From SG8-39 sp041558415 (GTDB lineage Bacteria; Pseudomonadota; Gammaproteobacteria; Burkholderiales; SG8-39), in assembly GCA_041558415.1 (NCBI GenBank), contig JBFFEY010000012.1:1-64000 (forward strand): a stretch of DNA of 64,000 bases, given 5' to 3'. This document shows, one piece after another, positions 19,745 to 27,712 of this stretch. How positions within the stretch are numbered: the first letter of the stretch is position 1; the number at the start of each line of letters is the position of its first letter. The notes below the pieces were generated by a model that did not search any database, was not told the origin of the DNA, and worked only from the letters and a program-made list of their open reading frames with translations. The position numbers were made by a program, and so were the translations under genes.

Positions 19745-20765
19745 CGCGCGTTTCGAAATGTGTCGGCTTGCCGAGTGCAGGCTGGTCGCGCGCCACCCAG
19801 TCGGCCACCCAGTCGATCATCTTTTCGAGCGGCACGCGTGGCCGGCCGAACAAGGCCTGCGCGGCGCGCGTGTCGATCAGCCAGGCGCTCGCGGATTCCG
19901 TGCCGCGCAGCACCGGCGCCTTGCCGAACCGCTCGCCGAAGGCCTCCGCCAGCCAGCGCACGCGGGTCTTCTCCGGTCCGGTGACGTTTAGCGGCGTGGT
20001 TGGCGCGGTGCAGTGCGCCAGCAAGCGCAGCGCCTGCTCGTTGGCGTCGCCCTGCCAGATGACGTTGACGTAGCCCATCGACAGGTCGATCGCCTGGCCG
20101 GCGCGCACGCTCGAGGCGACGTCGTACAGTACGCCGTAGCGCATGTCGATCGCGTAGGACAGGCGCAGGCTACGCCCCGGCGTGCCGAAGCGATGCGAGC
20201 CGTACTCGAACATGCGCTCGCGGCCGACACAGGAGTTGGCATAGTCGCCCGGTGGCGGCGCGGCCGGCGTCGACTCATCGGCGCCCGGTCCGTTGACATC
20301 GGCGTAGGGATAGACGCAGGCCGTCGAGAACGCGACGATGCGCGAATCGCGGAAGGTTTCCGCCACCATGAAGGGCACGGCGACGTTCATCGCCCAGGTG
20401 AGGCCGGCGTTGCCGGCTGCGCCGAACTTGTAGCCCGCCATGAAAACGACGTTCGCCGCGCGCGGCAACCGCTCGAGCGCGGCGCGCTCGAGCAGGTCGC
20501 AGGCGATGCATTCGACGCCCTGCGACTCGAGCTTTTCGCGTAGCCCCGGCTCCGAAAAGCGCGCCACGCCGATGACGCGCTTGTCCGGCGCCGCGCGCTT
20601 CGCCAGGCGCGCGAGCGTCGGCCCCATCTTGCCGCCGACACCCAGCACCAGGATGTCGCCCTCGACCCCGGCGAGATCCCGCGTCAGCACGGGCGAAGGT
20701 GCGGTCATGAAGTCTTCGAGCGCCGCGACGTCCGCGAAGCCCACCGGCAGCACTGGCGCAGTCAC
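19731..20765 (-). CDS. NAD-dependent epimerase/dehydratase-like protein lacking the catalytic lysine
   Basis: 344 aa. Rossmann loop LVLGVGGKMGPTLARLA near residue 37 and the strand-five FSTACVYPY. The expected YxxxK active site aligns to YANSCVGRE, where Cys replaces Lys. Canonical extended SDR epimerases need this Lys, so the protein may use another mechanism, bind without catalysis, or act as a reductase variant. It is led by the TetR-type palindrome (20771-20786), which ends six bases before its start codon region. Confidence 0.75.
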   Translation of the reverse strand: MTAPVLPVGFADVAALEDFMTAPSPVLTRDLAGVEGDILVLGVGGKMGPTLARLAKRAAPDKRVIGVARFSEPGLREKLESQGVECIACDLLERAALERLPRAANVVFMAGYKFGAAGNAGLTWAMNVAVPFMVAETFRDSRIVAFSTACVYPYADVNGPGADESTPAAPPPGDYANSCVGRERMFEYGSHRFGTPGRSLRLSYAIDMRYGVLYDVASSVRAGQAIDLSMGYVNVIWQGDANEQALRLLAHCTAPTTPLNVTGPEKTRVRWLAEAFGERFGKAPVLRGTESASAWLIDTRAAQALFGRPRVPLEKMIDWVADWVARDQPALGKPTHFETRDGRY

Positions 20766-20770
20766 GCGTA

Positions 20771-20786
20771 TTAACCTTTTGGTGAA
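20771..20786. promoter_or_regulatory. TetR-type operator palindrome (site 2)
   Basis: TTAACCTTTTGGTGAA matches the arms of site 1 (11337-11352) at 11 of 12 positions. It lies in the 65-base divergent region between the epimerase-like gene (start 20765) and the MetE-C-like gene (start 20831). It overlaps the -35 region of the plus-strand promoter with the perfect TATAAT at 20804-20809. That is the expected geometry for a repressor. Confidence 0.65.
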
Positions 20787-20809
20787 TTAGAGGAGTCGCT
20801 GATTATAAT
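20779..20809 (+). promoter_or_regulatory. Promoter of the MetE-C-like gene
   Basis: Consensus -10 TATAAT at 20804-20809. The -35 region (TTGGTG at 20779-20784 with a 19-base spacer, or GGTGAA at 20781-20786 with 17) is poor and is buried in the palindrome 20771-20786. GAGGAGG before the ATG at 20831 is a good ribosome site. Confidence 0.55.
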
Positions 20810-20830
20810 TGCCGCGAGGAGGCTCACCGC

Positions 20831-21895
20831 ATGGCCGCAGCCCGCATCCTGACCACCGTCGTCGGCTCCTATCCGGTGCCGGACTGGCTCGCCGCCGCGC
20901 CCTCGGAGCAGGCGCTTATCGACGCGACGCGCGTCGTGATCGCGACGCAGGAGCAGGCCGGCGTCGACGTGGTCTGCGACGGCGAGCTGTACCGCTTCGA
21001 CCTTAATCATCCCGAGACCAACGGCATGATCGAGTACTTCGTGCGGCCGATGTCCGGCATACGCGCCGACATCGGTTTCTCGGAGTGGCTGGAATACGCG
21101 AAGGCCTCGGGCATGCGCTTCCGCACGCGCCCGCCGGGCGTCGTCGAGGGCGCGGTGGGTTCAGGCACGCTCAACCTGCCGGTGCCCTGCGCGCGCGCGC
21201 GCGCCCTGGCGACGAAGCCGTTCAAGTTCACCTTGACCGGCCCCCACATGCTCGCCAAGACGCTGCACGACCGCTACTACCGCAGCCCGGAGAAGCTGGC
21301 CGACGCCATCGCCAAGGTGCTCGCCGAGCAGGTCATCCGGCTCGACGCCGACGTCGTGCAGATCGACGAAGCGAACCTGCCGGGGCATCCGGACGAGTGG
21401 AAGTGGGCCGCGCGCGCGATCAATACCGTGCTGCGCGCGGTGCCGAAATCGGCCAAGGCGGCGGTGCACCTGTGCTTCGGCAACTATGGCGGCCAGTCGA
21501 TCCAGAAGGGAAGCTGGGCGAAGCTGCTCGATTACCTAAACGCGCTGCGCGTGGACCACGTCGTCATGGAATGCGCGCACCGGCCGCCCGAGGAGCTGGC
21601 GGTGTTCCGCGCGCTGCGCAAGGACATCGGTTTCGGGCTCGGGGTGGTCGACATCAAGCGTACCGAGATCGAGTCGGCCGACGACATCGCGCGCGCCATC
21701 GAGAGGGCCGAGACGATCCTGGGGCGCGGGCGCGTCAAGTACGTGCACCCGGACTGCGGCTTCTGGATGCTGAAGCGCAACATGGCGGATGGCAAGATCC
21801 GCGCCCTGGTCGAAGGGCGCGACTTGTACGAGGGGCGCCCACGCCCCGGCGAGGGGCGCGCGCGCCGGCGCACATCAGCCAGCAGCCGCCGCTAG
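20831..21895 (+). CDS. MetE C-terminal-like cobalamin-independent methyltransferase family protein
   Basis: 354 aa. Only the C-terminal barrel of methionine synthase (UROD/MetE-like) is present, beginning TTVVGSYPVPDW. Candidate Zn ligands are His and Cys in VHLCFGNYGG, Glu/Cys in VMECAHRPP and Cys in HPDCGFWML. Stand-alone proteins of this sort move methyl groups from various donors or act in demethylation. Control by the same palindrome as the catabolic operon suggests a pathway role rather than methionine synthesis. Its TAG stop shares CTAG with the convergent cupin gene. Confidence 0.75.
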   Translation: MAAARILTTVVGSYPVPDWLAAAPSEQALIDATRVVIATQEQAGVDVVCDGELYRFDLNHPETNGMIEYFVRPMSGIRADIGFSEWLEYAKASGMRFRTRPPGVVEGAVGSGTLNLPVPCARARALATKPFKFTLTGPHMLAKTLHDRYYRSPEKLADAIAKVLAEQVIRLDADVVQIDEANLPGHPDEWKWAARAINTVLRAVPKSAKAAVHLCFGNYGGQSIQKGSWAKLLDYLNALRVDHVVMECAHRPPEELAVFRALRKDIGFGLGVVDIKRTEIESADDIARAIERAETILGRGRVKYVHPDCGFWMLKRNMADGKIRALVEGRDLYEGRPRPGEGRARRRTSASSRR

Positions 21896-22341
21896 TCCCT
21901 GAACAGTGCCTTGCCCCAGGCGCTGTTCCAGTCGCGGCCGATGAAGTCCGTGACCCGGCCGTCGGGCTGGAAGAACTTGTTCGGGATCTGGAACATGGCG
22001 ATCATGAAGCCGCCCTCCGGGCCGGCGTGCGCCGCGTGTCGGCTGCCCGCCGGCCGCCAGACGAACTCGCCCGCCTTGCATTCGCCCTCGCCGCAGACCA
22101 GGCTGCCCTGCATGACATAGGTCTGCTCGATGAGCACGTGCTCGTGATCCGGCAAGGTCGCGCCGGGCGCCATCTTCAGCAGCATGGTCATCAGCCCCGT
22201 CTCCGGATCGACCAGCAGCGTCTTCACCTCGACGCCCTCGTAGACAGTCTTTTCCCAGGGCATCGACGCGGCGTCGACAAAGCGCGACGCGAGGGGTGGC
22301 AATTGGGCGTGTTCAGCGACCTTCGGTGTGACTGCGGCCAT
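21892..22341 (-). CDS. Cupin domain protein
   Basis: 149 aa. A single cupin barrel contains TLPDHEHVLIEQTYVMQGSL (motif 1, with His-Glu ligands), FVWRPAGSRHAAHAG (motif 2) and an aromatic-rich C-terminus. It resembles anti-sigma ChrR-like or small dioxygenase cupins. It is a single gene, convergent with the MetE-C-like gene and 34 bases upstream of pyk on the same strand orientation as the CBB cluster, so it lies just after that operon. Confidence 0.75.
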   Translation of the reverse strand: MAAVTPKVAEHAQLPPLASRFVDAASMPWEKTVYEGVEVKTLLVDPETGLMTMLLKMAPGATLPDHEHVLIEQTYVMQGSLVCGEGECKAGEFVWRPAGSRHAAHAGPEGGFMIAMFQIPNKFFQPDGRVTDFIGRDWNSAWGKALFRD

Positions 22342-22375
22342 GTAATCCTCCTGCGCAACGCGTGAATGAAGCGGC

Positions 22376-23815
22376 CTAGGGCCGCAGATGTTCCCCGACC
22401 CGGACGATTTTCATCGTGTTCGTGCCGCCGGCCATACCGATCGGCTCGCCGATCGTCAGGACGATGTGATCCCCCTCCTTCACCACCCCGCTTTCGACCA
22501 GCACCTTCTCCGCTTCGTGCAGTAGCTCTTCGCGGTCGTGGCCGACGTATTTCACCATCAGCGGGTAGACGTCGCGAAACAGCGCTGTGCGGTAGCGCGT
22601 CGAGGTCTGCGAAGTGAGCGCGTAGATCGGAACGCCGCAGTTCATGCGACTCATCCACAGCGCGGTCGAGCCCGATTCGGTAAGCGCGGCGATCGCCTTC
22701 ACCTTGAGGTGGTAGGCGGTGAACAGCGCCGCCATCGCGATCGACTGGTCGATCCGCATGAACACGCGGTTCAGGAATTCCTGCTCGAGGGTGAGCGCCT
22801 GGGTCTGCTCGGCCTCGATGCATATCCGGTCCATCGCCTCGATCACCTCGACCGGATAGCTGCCGCTCGCGGTCTCGGCCGACAGCATCACCGCATCGGT
22901 GCCATCGAGCACGGCGTTCGCGACGTCCGAGACCTCGGCGCGTGTCGGCACGGGACTCGAGATCATCGATTCCATCATCTGCGTGGCGGTGATCACGACC
23001 TTGTTCTGCTCGCGTCCGAGCCGGATCATCTTTTTCTGCAGCGCCGGCACCGACGCATCGCCCACCTCGACGGCAAGGTCGCCGCGCGCCACCATGATGC
23101 CGTCGCAGGCGTCCATGATGTCGAGCAGCGCTGCCTCCTTGACGGCTTCGGCACGCTCGATCTTGGCGATGAGGAAGGCCTTGCCGCCGGCGGCGCGCAT
23201 CAATTCGCGCGCCATGTACATGTCGGCGCCGGACTTCGGAAAGGACACCGCAAGGTAATCTGCCTGCAGCGAGACCGCCGTGCGGATGTCCTCCATGTCC
23301 TTGGGCGTGAGGGCCGGCGCGGTGAGCCCGCCGCCCTGCCGGTTGATGCCTTTGTTGTTCGACAGCACCCCGCCCTGGCGCACGATGCAACGCACTTCGG
23401 GGCCACGTACGTCCTTGACCTCGAGCACGATGCGACCGTCGTCGAGCAAGAGCACGTCGCCCGCCTCGACGTCGCGCGGCAGCGCCGTGTAGTCGAGGCC
23501 GACGCGTTCTTCATCGCCGAGGCTGCAGTTGGCATCGAGAATGAAACGCGCGCCCTTCTGCAGCGTCACGCGCCCGTCCTTGAACTTGCCGACGCGGATC
23601 TTCGGTCCCTGCAGGTCGCACATGATCGCGACGGTGCGTCCCAGCTTGCGGCTGATCTGCTTGACGAGCTCCGCACGTGCGAGATGATCCTGCGCGCTGC
23701 CGTGCGAGAAATTGAGGCGCACCACGTCGACGCCGGCGCGCAGCATGCGCTCGAGGGTGGTAGGGTCGCTGGAGGCAGGGCCCAGCGTGGCGACGATCTT
23801 GGTGCTACGCAGCAT
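22376..23815 (-). CDS. pyk: Pyruvate kinase
   Basis: 479 aa, full length. It begins MLRSTKIVATLGPASS, with the substrate-site VVRLNFSHGS, the K+/Mg2+ site AKIERAEAV and the conserved MVARGDLAVEV near residue 245. It converts phosphoenolpyruvate to pyruvate in the cytosol. As the last gene of the CBB cluster it links fixed carbon to central metabolism. The same pgk-pyk neighbourhood is common in Betaproteobacteria. Confidence 0.96.
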   Translation of the reverse strand: MLRSTKIVATLGPASSDPTTLERMLRAGVDVVRLNFSHGSAQDHLARAELVKQISRKLGRTVAIMCDLQGPKIRVGKFKDGRVTLQKGARFILDANCSLGDEERVGLDYTALPRDVEAGDVLLLDDGRIVLEVKDVRGPEVRCIVRQGGVLSNNKGINRQGGGLTAPALTPKDMEDIRTAVSLQADYLAVSFPKSGADMYMARELMRAAGGKAFLIAKIERAEAVKEAALLDIMDACDGIMVARGDLAVEVGDASVPALQKKMIRLGREQNKVVITATQMMESMISSPVPTRAEVSDVANAVLDGTDAVMLSAETASGSYPVEVIEAMDRICIEAEQTQALTLEQEFLNRVFMRIDQSIAMAALFTAYHLKVKAIAALTESGSTALWMSRMNCGVPIYALTSQTSTRYRTALFRDVYPLMVKYVGHDREELLHEAEKVLVESGVVKEGDHIVLTIGEPIGMAGGTNTMKIVRVGEHLRP

Positions 23816-23869
23816 GGCATCTGTCCGCCGCTTTCGACTGTCGGCGGGCGCGGTGTCCGCGCGAGTGTA

Positions 23870-24703
23870 TCAGAGCAGGTCGATCGCGCCGCGACGCACC
23901 ACCGTTGCGCCGGCGCATGCGGTCTCGAACAACAGCTGTGACCCTTCGCGCCGCGCGCGCAGCTCGAGCATCGAAGGCATCGGCACCATGCCGGAAAAGC
24001 GGCAGCGCACCCGCCGTACGCGCGACGCATCGGCGCCGCAGGCGGCGAGCGCCCGGGACACCGACAGCGCGAGGGTCGCCGTGCCGTGCAGGACGCACCC
24101 CGGCAGTCCGGCCGCCTGAGCCGCCGTGAGATCGGTGTGTATCGGGTTGCAGATGCGCGCGCACTCGGTGTAGACCTGCGCCAGGTTCGCCGCGACGTGG
24201 ATTTCGCCCGCCGCCGGCAGCGGCACCTCCGGCGGCGGAGCTTCTTCCAGTTGCGGCGCGAGGCCCGGATCGGCGCCTTCGAGCGCGACACCGCGGTACA
24301 GCGCACCGTAGCCGGTGACGCTCACCGGCATGCCCTGCGCATCGCGCGTCTCGATGCGCGTCAGCACGAATACCCCGGGCGCACGCTGTACCACGCCGAC
24401 GACGCGCGCCGTGCTGTGCAGCGTCTCGCCGGCGCGCGGCGCGCGGTGCAGCACCAGCTCATGCGTCGCGTGCACCACGCGCGCGTAGAGGTCGGGCGCG
24501 ACGGACTGCTCGCGCAGCGCAACGACCGCCGGCCACTCGTAGCACACCGGAAACAGCGGGTGCGCGAGCAGCTTGCGGCGCGTGTCGAAAAAGCGCGCAT
24601 CCGTCTCGCCGAGCGCTGCGGCATAGGCCATCAGCCAGCGCGCGTCGATCGTGTGCGAAAGCGGCCCGACCGCGGTGCCGACGATGCCTGCCGCGAGCCT
24701 CAC
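23870..24703 (-). CDS. MaoC-like hotdog-fold dehydratase
   Basis: 277 aa from a GTG at 24703 (no in-frame ATG precedes the conserved start; the first ATG inside, in WLMAYAAALGE, would remove the first strand). Double hotdog layout. The hydratase-2 motif region reads ARICNPIHTDLTAAQAAGLP, so the NPIH part is kept, but the usual catalytic Asp position two before Asn is Ile. That is a known variant subgroup rather than canonical R-hydratase. It sits between pgk and pyk inside the CBB cluster, so its presence there is unusual. Confidence 0.75.
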   Translation of the reverse strand: MRLAAGIVGTAVGPLSHTIDARWLMAYAAALGETDARFFDTRRKLLAHPLFPVCYEWPAVVALREQSVAPDLYARVVHATHELVLHRAPRAGETLHSTARVVGVVQRAPGVFVLTRIETRDAQGMPVSVTGYGALYRGVALEGADPGLAPQLEEAPPPEVPLPAAGEIHVAANLAQVYTECARICNPIHTDLTAAQAAGLPGCVLHGTATLALSVSRALAACGADASRVRRVRCRFSGMVPMPSMLELRARREGSQLLFETACAGATVVRRGAIDLL

Positions 24704-24722
24704 GACCGCCCGCGCCGATCGC

Positions 24723-25895
24723 TCAGGCGCGCGCCTCGAGCGCGGCGACCGCCGGCAGCGTCTTGCCCTCGAGGAACTCGAGGAAGGCGCCACCCGCCGT
24801 CGAGATGTAGCCGATGCGCTCGGCGATGCCGAACTGGTTGATCGCCGCCACCGTATCGCCGCCGCCCGCGATGGAGAAGGCCTTGGCGTCGGCGATGGCA
24901 TGTGCCAGCACCTCCGTGCCCTTCGCGAACTGCGCGATCTCGAACACGCCGACCGGCCCGTTCCACACCACCGTGCCGGCCGCGGCGATGCGGCCGGCGA
25001 GCTCGCGCGCGGTCTGCGGCCCGATGTCGAGGATCATGTCGTCCGCCGCGACCTGCGCCGCCGGCTTGACCGTCGCCTCGGCATCTGCGGCAAGCGCCTT
25101 GGCCACCACCACGTCACCGGGAATCGGCACCTCGGCGCCGCGCGCGCGCATCGCCTCGATGATGCGCTTCGCCTCGGCGACCAGGTCCGCCTCGGCGAGC
25201 GACTTGCCGATCGGCAGGCCGGCCGCGAGCATGAAGGTGTTGGCGATGCCGCCGCCGACGATGAGGAAATCGACCTTTCTCGCCAGCGCATCGAGGATGG
25301 TCAGTTTGGTCGACACCTTGGAGCCGGCGACGATCGCCACCAGCGGGCGCGCCGGGTCGGCGAGCGCTCTGCCCAGCGCGTCGAGCTCGCCCGCCATCAG
25401 CGGACCGGCGCAGGCCACCGGCGCGAAGCGCGCCACGCCGTGCGTCGTCGCCTCGGCGCGGTGCGCGGTGCCGAAGGCGTCGTTCACGTAGACATCGCAC
25501 AGCGCGGCGATCTTGCGCGCCAGCGCCTCGTCGTCGGCCTTCTCGCCCTTGTTGCTGCGGCAGTTCTCGAGCAGGACCAGCTCGCCCGGCCTCACCTCGA
25601 CGCCATCGACCCAGTCCGCCTTCAGCGGGACACTGCGCCCGAGCAGCTCGCCGATGCGCGCTGCGACCGGCGCGAGCGAGTCCTCCGGGCGCAGCACGCC
25701 CTCCTTGGGTCTGCCCAGGTGCGAGGTCACCATCACCGCGGCACCCGCCTCCAGCGCCTGGCGGATCGCCGGCAGCGAGGCACGGATGCGCGTGTCGTCG
25801 CCGATCTTGCCGTCCTTGACCGGCACGTTCAGGTCGGCGCGGATCAGCACGCGCTTGCCCCCGAGGTCCACGTCCTGCATGCGCTTGAACTTCAT
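24723..25895 (-). CDS. pgk: Phosphoglycerate kinase
   Basis: 390 aa. It opens VLIRADLNVPVKDGKIGDDT, with the substrate loop TSHLGRPKEG, and ends with the nucleotide loop SIAGGGDTVAAINQFG. It phosphorylates 3-phosphoglycerate in the reductive direction of the Calvin cycle and works in reverse in glycolysis. Its ATG overlaps the stop of the enoyl-CoA hydratase gene by four bases. Confidence 0.97.
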   Translation of the reverse strand: MKFKRMQDVDLGGKRVLIRADLNVPVKDGKIGDDTRIRASLPAIRQALEAGAAVMVTSHLGRPKEGVLRPEDSLAPVAARIGELLGRSVPLKADWVDGVEVRPGELVLLENCRSNKGEKADDEALARKIAALCDVYVNDAFGTAHRAEATTHGVARFAPVACAGPLMAGELDALGRALADPARPLVAIVAGSKVSTKLTILDALARKVDFLIVGGGIANTFMLAAGLPIGKSLAEADLVAEAKRIIEAMRARGAEVPIPGDVVVAKALAADAEATVKPAAQVAADDMILDIGPQTARELAGRIAAAGTVVWNGPVGVFEIAQFAKGTEVLAHAIADAKAFSIAGGGDTVAAINQFGIAERIGYISTAGGAFLEFLEGKTLPAVAALEARA

Positions 25896-26668
25896 GGCTG
25901 CCTCTTCCCTTTCTGCATCGCTTGCATGAGCCGCGGCATCGTGCGCTGCGGCTCGCCCGATTCGTAGGCGAGACGCTGGTAGCGTTTCGCCGCGACCAGG
26001 ATGTCGTCGAACTGCGCCTGCGTCAGCTCACGCATGCGCTGCTTGGTGATGCGAATCGCGTGCGGCGGCCGCTCGGCCAGCAGGCGCGCCCGCGCCAGCG
26101 CCTGGTCGAGCACAGCCTCGCGCGCCACCAGTGCGTTGACCAGGCCGAGCTGGTAGGCGCGCTCGCCGGAAATCAGCTCGCCGGTCAGCGAAAGCTCGGC
26201 GTTGATGCCGAACGGCAGGTGCCACATCATGAGCGAGGTGCCGAGGATCGACCCCAGTCCGGTCTTCACCTCCGGCTGGCCGATGCGCGCCTCCGCGTGC
26301 GTCACGCGCAGGTCGCAGTAGAGCGCGATCTGGTAGCCCGCCCCGGCGGCGACGCCGACCACCGCCGCCACCGTCGGCTTGTCGAGGGCGCGCACCGCGG
26401 CGTAGGCCGCGTGCAGCTCGGTGAACCAGCGATCGACGTCGTCGATCGTGTAGCCCGCGCCCTCGGCGAGGTCCTGCCCGGCGCTGAAGGCGCGCTCGCC
26501 GGCGCCGGCAATCACCACCGCGCGCACCGCCCGATCGGCGTTCAGGGCGGCAAGCGCCGGCGGCAGCGCGCGGCGGATGTCCTCGTTGATCGCGTTTAGC
26601 GCCTGCGGCCGATTCAGCCGCACGACGGCGATGCCGCCGTCCCGGTGATCGACGAGGACGGCGGACAC
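25892..26668 (-). CDS. Enoyl-CoA hydratase/isomerase family protein
   Basis: 258 aa crotonase fold. The oxyanion-hole segments SAGQDLAEGAG and VAAGAGYQIALYCDLRV and the catalytic Glu region IGQPEVKTGLG are intact. It adds water to or isomerises an acyl-CoA double bond. The gene lies between gap and pgk, one base after gap and overlapping pgk by four bases, so it is made with the Calvin-cycle enzymes. A link to acyl-CoA metabolism during autotrophic growth is suggested. Confidence 0.88.
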   Translation of the reverse strand: MSAVLVDHRDGGIAVVRLNRPQALNAINEDIRRALPPALAALNADRAVRAVVIAGAGERAFSAGQDLAEGAGYTIDDVDRWFTELHAAYAAVRALDKPTVAAVVGVAAGAGYQIALYCDLRVTHAEARIGQPEVKTGLGSILGTSLMMWHLPFGINAELSLTGELISGERAYQLGLVNALVAREAVLDQALARARLLAERPPHAIRITKQRMRELTQAQFDDILVAAKRYQRLAYESGEPQRTMPRLMQAMQKGKRQP

Positions 26669-26669
26669 G

Positions 26670-27683
26670 CTACTTGGCGTTCATCATGGCGACCGCGGTG
26701 TCCAGCATGCGGTTCGAGAATCCCCATTCGTTGTCGTACCAGGCCGTCACCTTGACCAGCGTGCCCGCCGACACCTTGGTCAGGGTCGAATCGAACACCG
26801 AGCTGGCCGGGTTGTGGTTGAAGTCCGACGACACCAGCGGGTCTTTGTTGTATTCGAGCACGCCCTTGAGCGACCCGTCGGCGGCCTTCTTCACCGCAGC
26901 GTTCACCTCGTCGACCGTGGTGGCCTTTTTCGCCACGAACGAGAGGTCGACGATCGACACGTTGATCGTCGGCACGCGGATCGCGAAGCCGTCGAGCTTG
27001 CCGTTTAGGTGCGGCAGCACCAGGCCGACCGCCGCCGCTGCCCCGGTCTTGGTCGGGATCATGTTCTGCGACGCCGAACGGGCGCGCCGCAAGTCGGAGT
27101 GATACACGTCGGTCAGCACCTGATCGTTGGTGTAGGCGTGGATCGTGGTCATGAGCCCTGATTCGACGCCGATCGCATCGTCGAGCGCCTTGACCAATGG
27201 CGCAAGGCAGTTCGTCGTGCACGAAGCGTTGGAAACCACGGTGTGGCTCGCCTTGAGCGTGTTCTCATTCACGCCGAACACGACGGTCGCGTCCACGTCC
27301 TTGCCGCCCGGCGCCGACAGCAGCACTTTCTTGGCGCCCCCCTTCAGATGCGCGCTCGCCTTTTCCTTGCTGTTGAACAGCCCGGTGCACTCGAGCACGA
27401 TATCCACGCCCATGGCCTTCCAGGGCAGCTTGCCCGGATCGCGCTCGGCGAGCACCTTGATCCGCTCACCATTGACGACGAGCGAATCCCCGTCGACTTC
27501 CACTGTGCCGTGGAAGCGGCCGTGCGCGGTGTCGTACTTCAGCAGGTGCGCGTTGGTCTTCGCGTCACCCAGGTCGTTGATGGCCACGAACTGCAGGTCG
27601 TGCTTCTTGCCGTCCTCGTAGTGCGCGCGAAGGATGTTGCGTCCGATGCGCCCGAAACCGTTGATGGCTACCTTGATGGTCAT
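26670..27683 (-). CDS. gap: Glyceraldehyde-3-phosphate dehydrogenase, type I
   Basis: 337 aa from the ATG at 27683. NAD-binding INGFGRIGRN at residues 7-16, catalytic SNASCTTNCLAPL with Cys155, and an Asp in VAINDLGD that favours NAD over NADP. It reduces 1,3-bisphosphoglycerate in the Calvin cycle. It lies 30 bases downstream of tkt and upstream of the enoyl-CoA hydratase and pgk genes. Confidence 0.97.
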   Translation of the reverse strand: MTIKVAINGFGRIGRNILRAHYEDGKKHDLQFVAINDLGDAKTNAHLLKYDTAHGRFHGTVEVDGDSLVVNGERIKVLAERDPGKLPWKAMGVDIVLECTGLFNSKEKASAHLKGGAKKVLLSAPGGKDVDATVVFGVNENTLKASHTVVSNASCTTNCLAPLVKALDDAIGVESGLMTTIHAYTNDQVLTDVYHSDLRRARSASQNMIPTKTGAAAAVGLVLPHLNGKLDGFAIRVPTINVSIVDLSFVAKKATTVDEVNAAVKKAADGSLKGVLEYNKDPLVSSDFNHNPASSVFDSTLTKVSAGTLVKVTAWYDNEWGFSNRMLDTAVAMMNAK

Positions 27684-27712
27684 GCTCAACTCCTGCTCTC
27701 CAAAGACTACCC

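Noticed and set aside
23825..23847. Inverted repeat CCGCCG...CGGCGG between the MaoC-like gene and pyk.
   Set aside because: Six-base GC arms with an 11-base loop and no T-run are expected by chance at this GC content.
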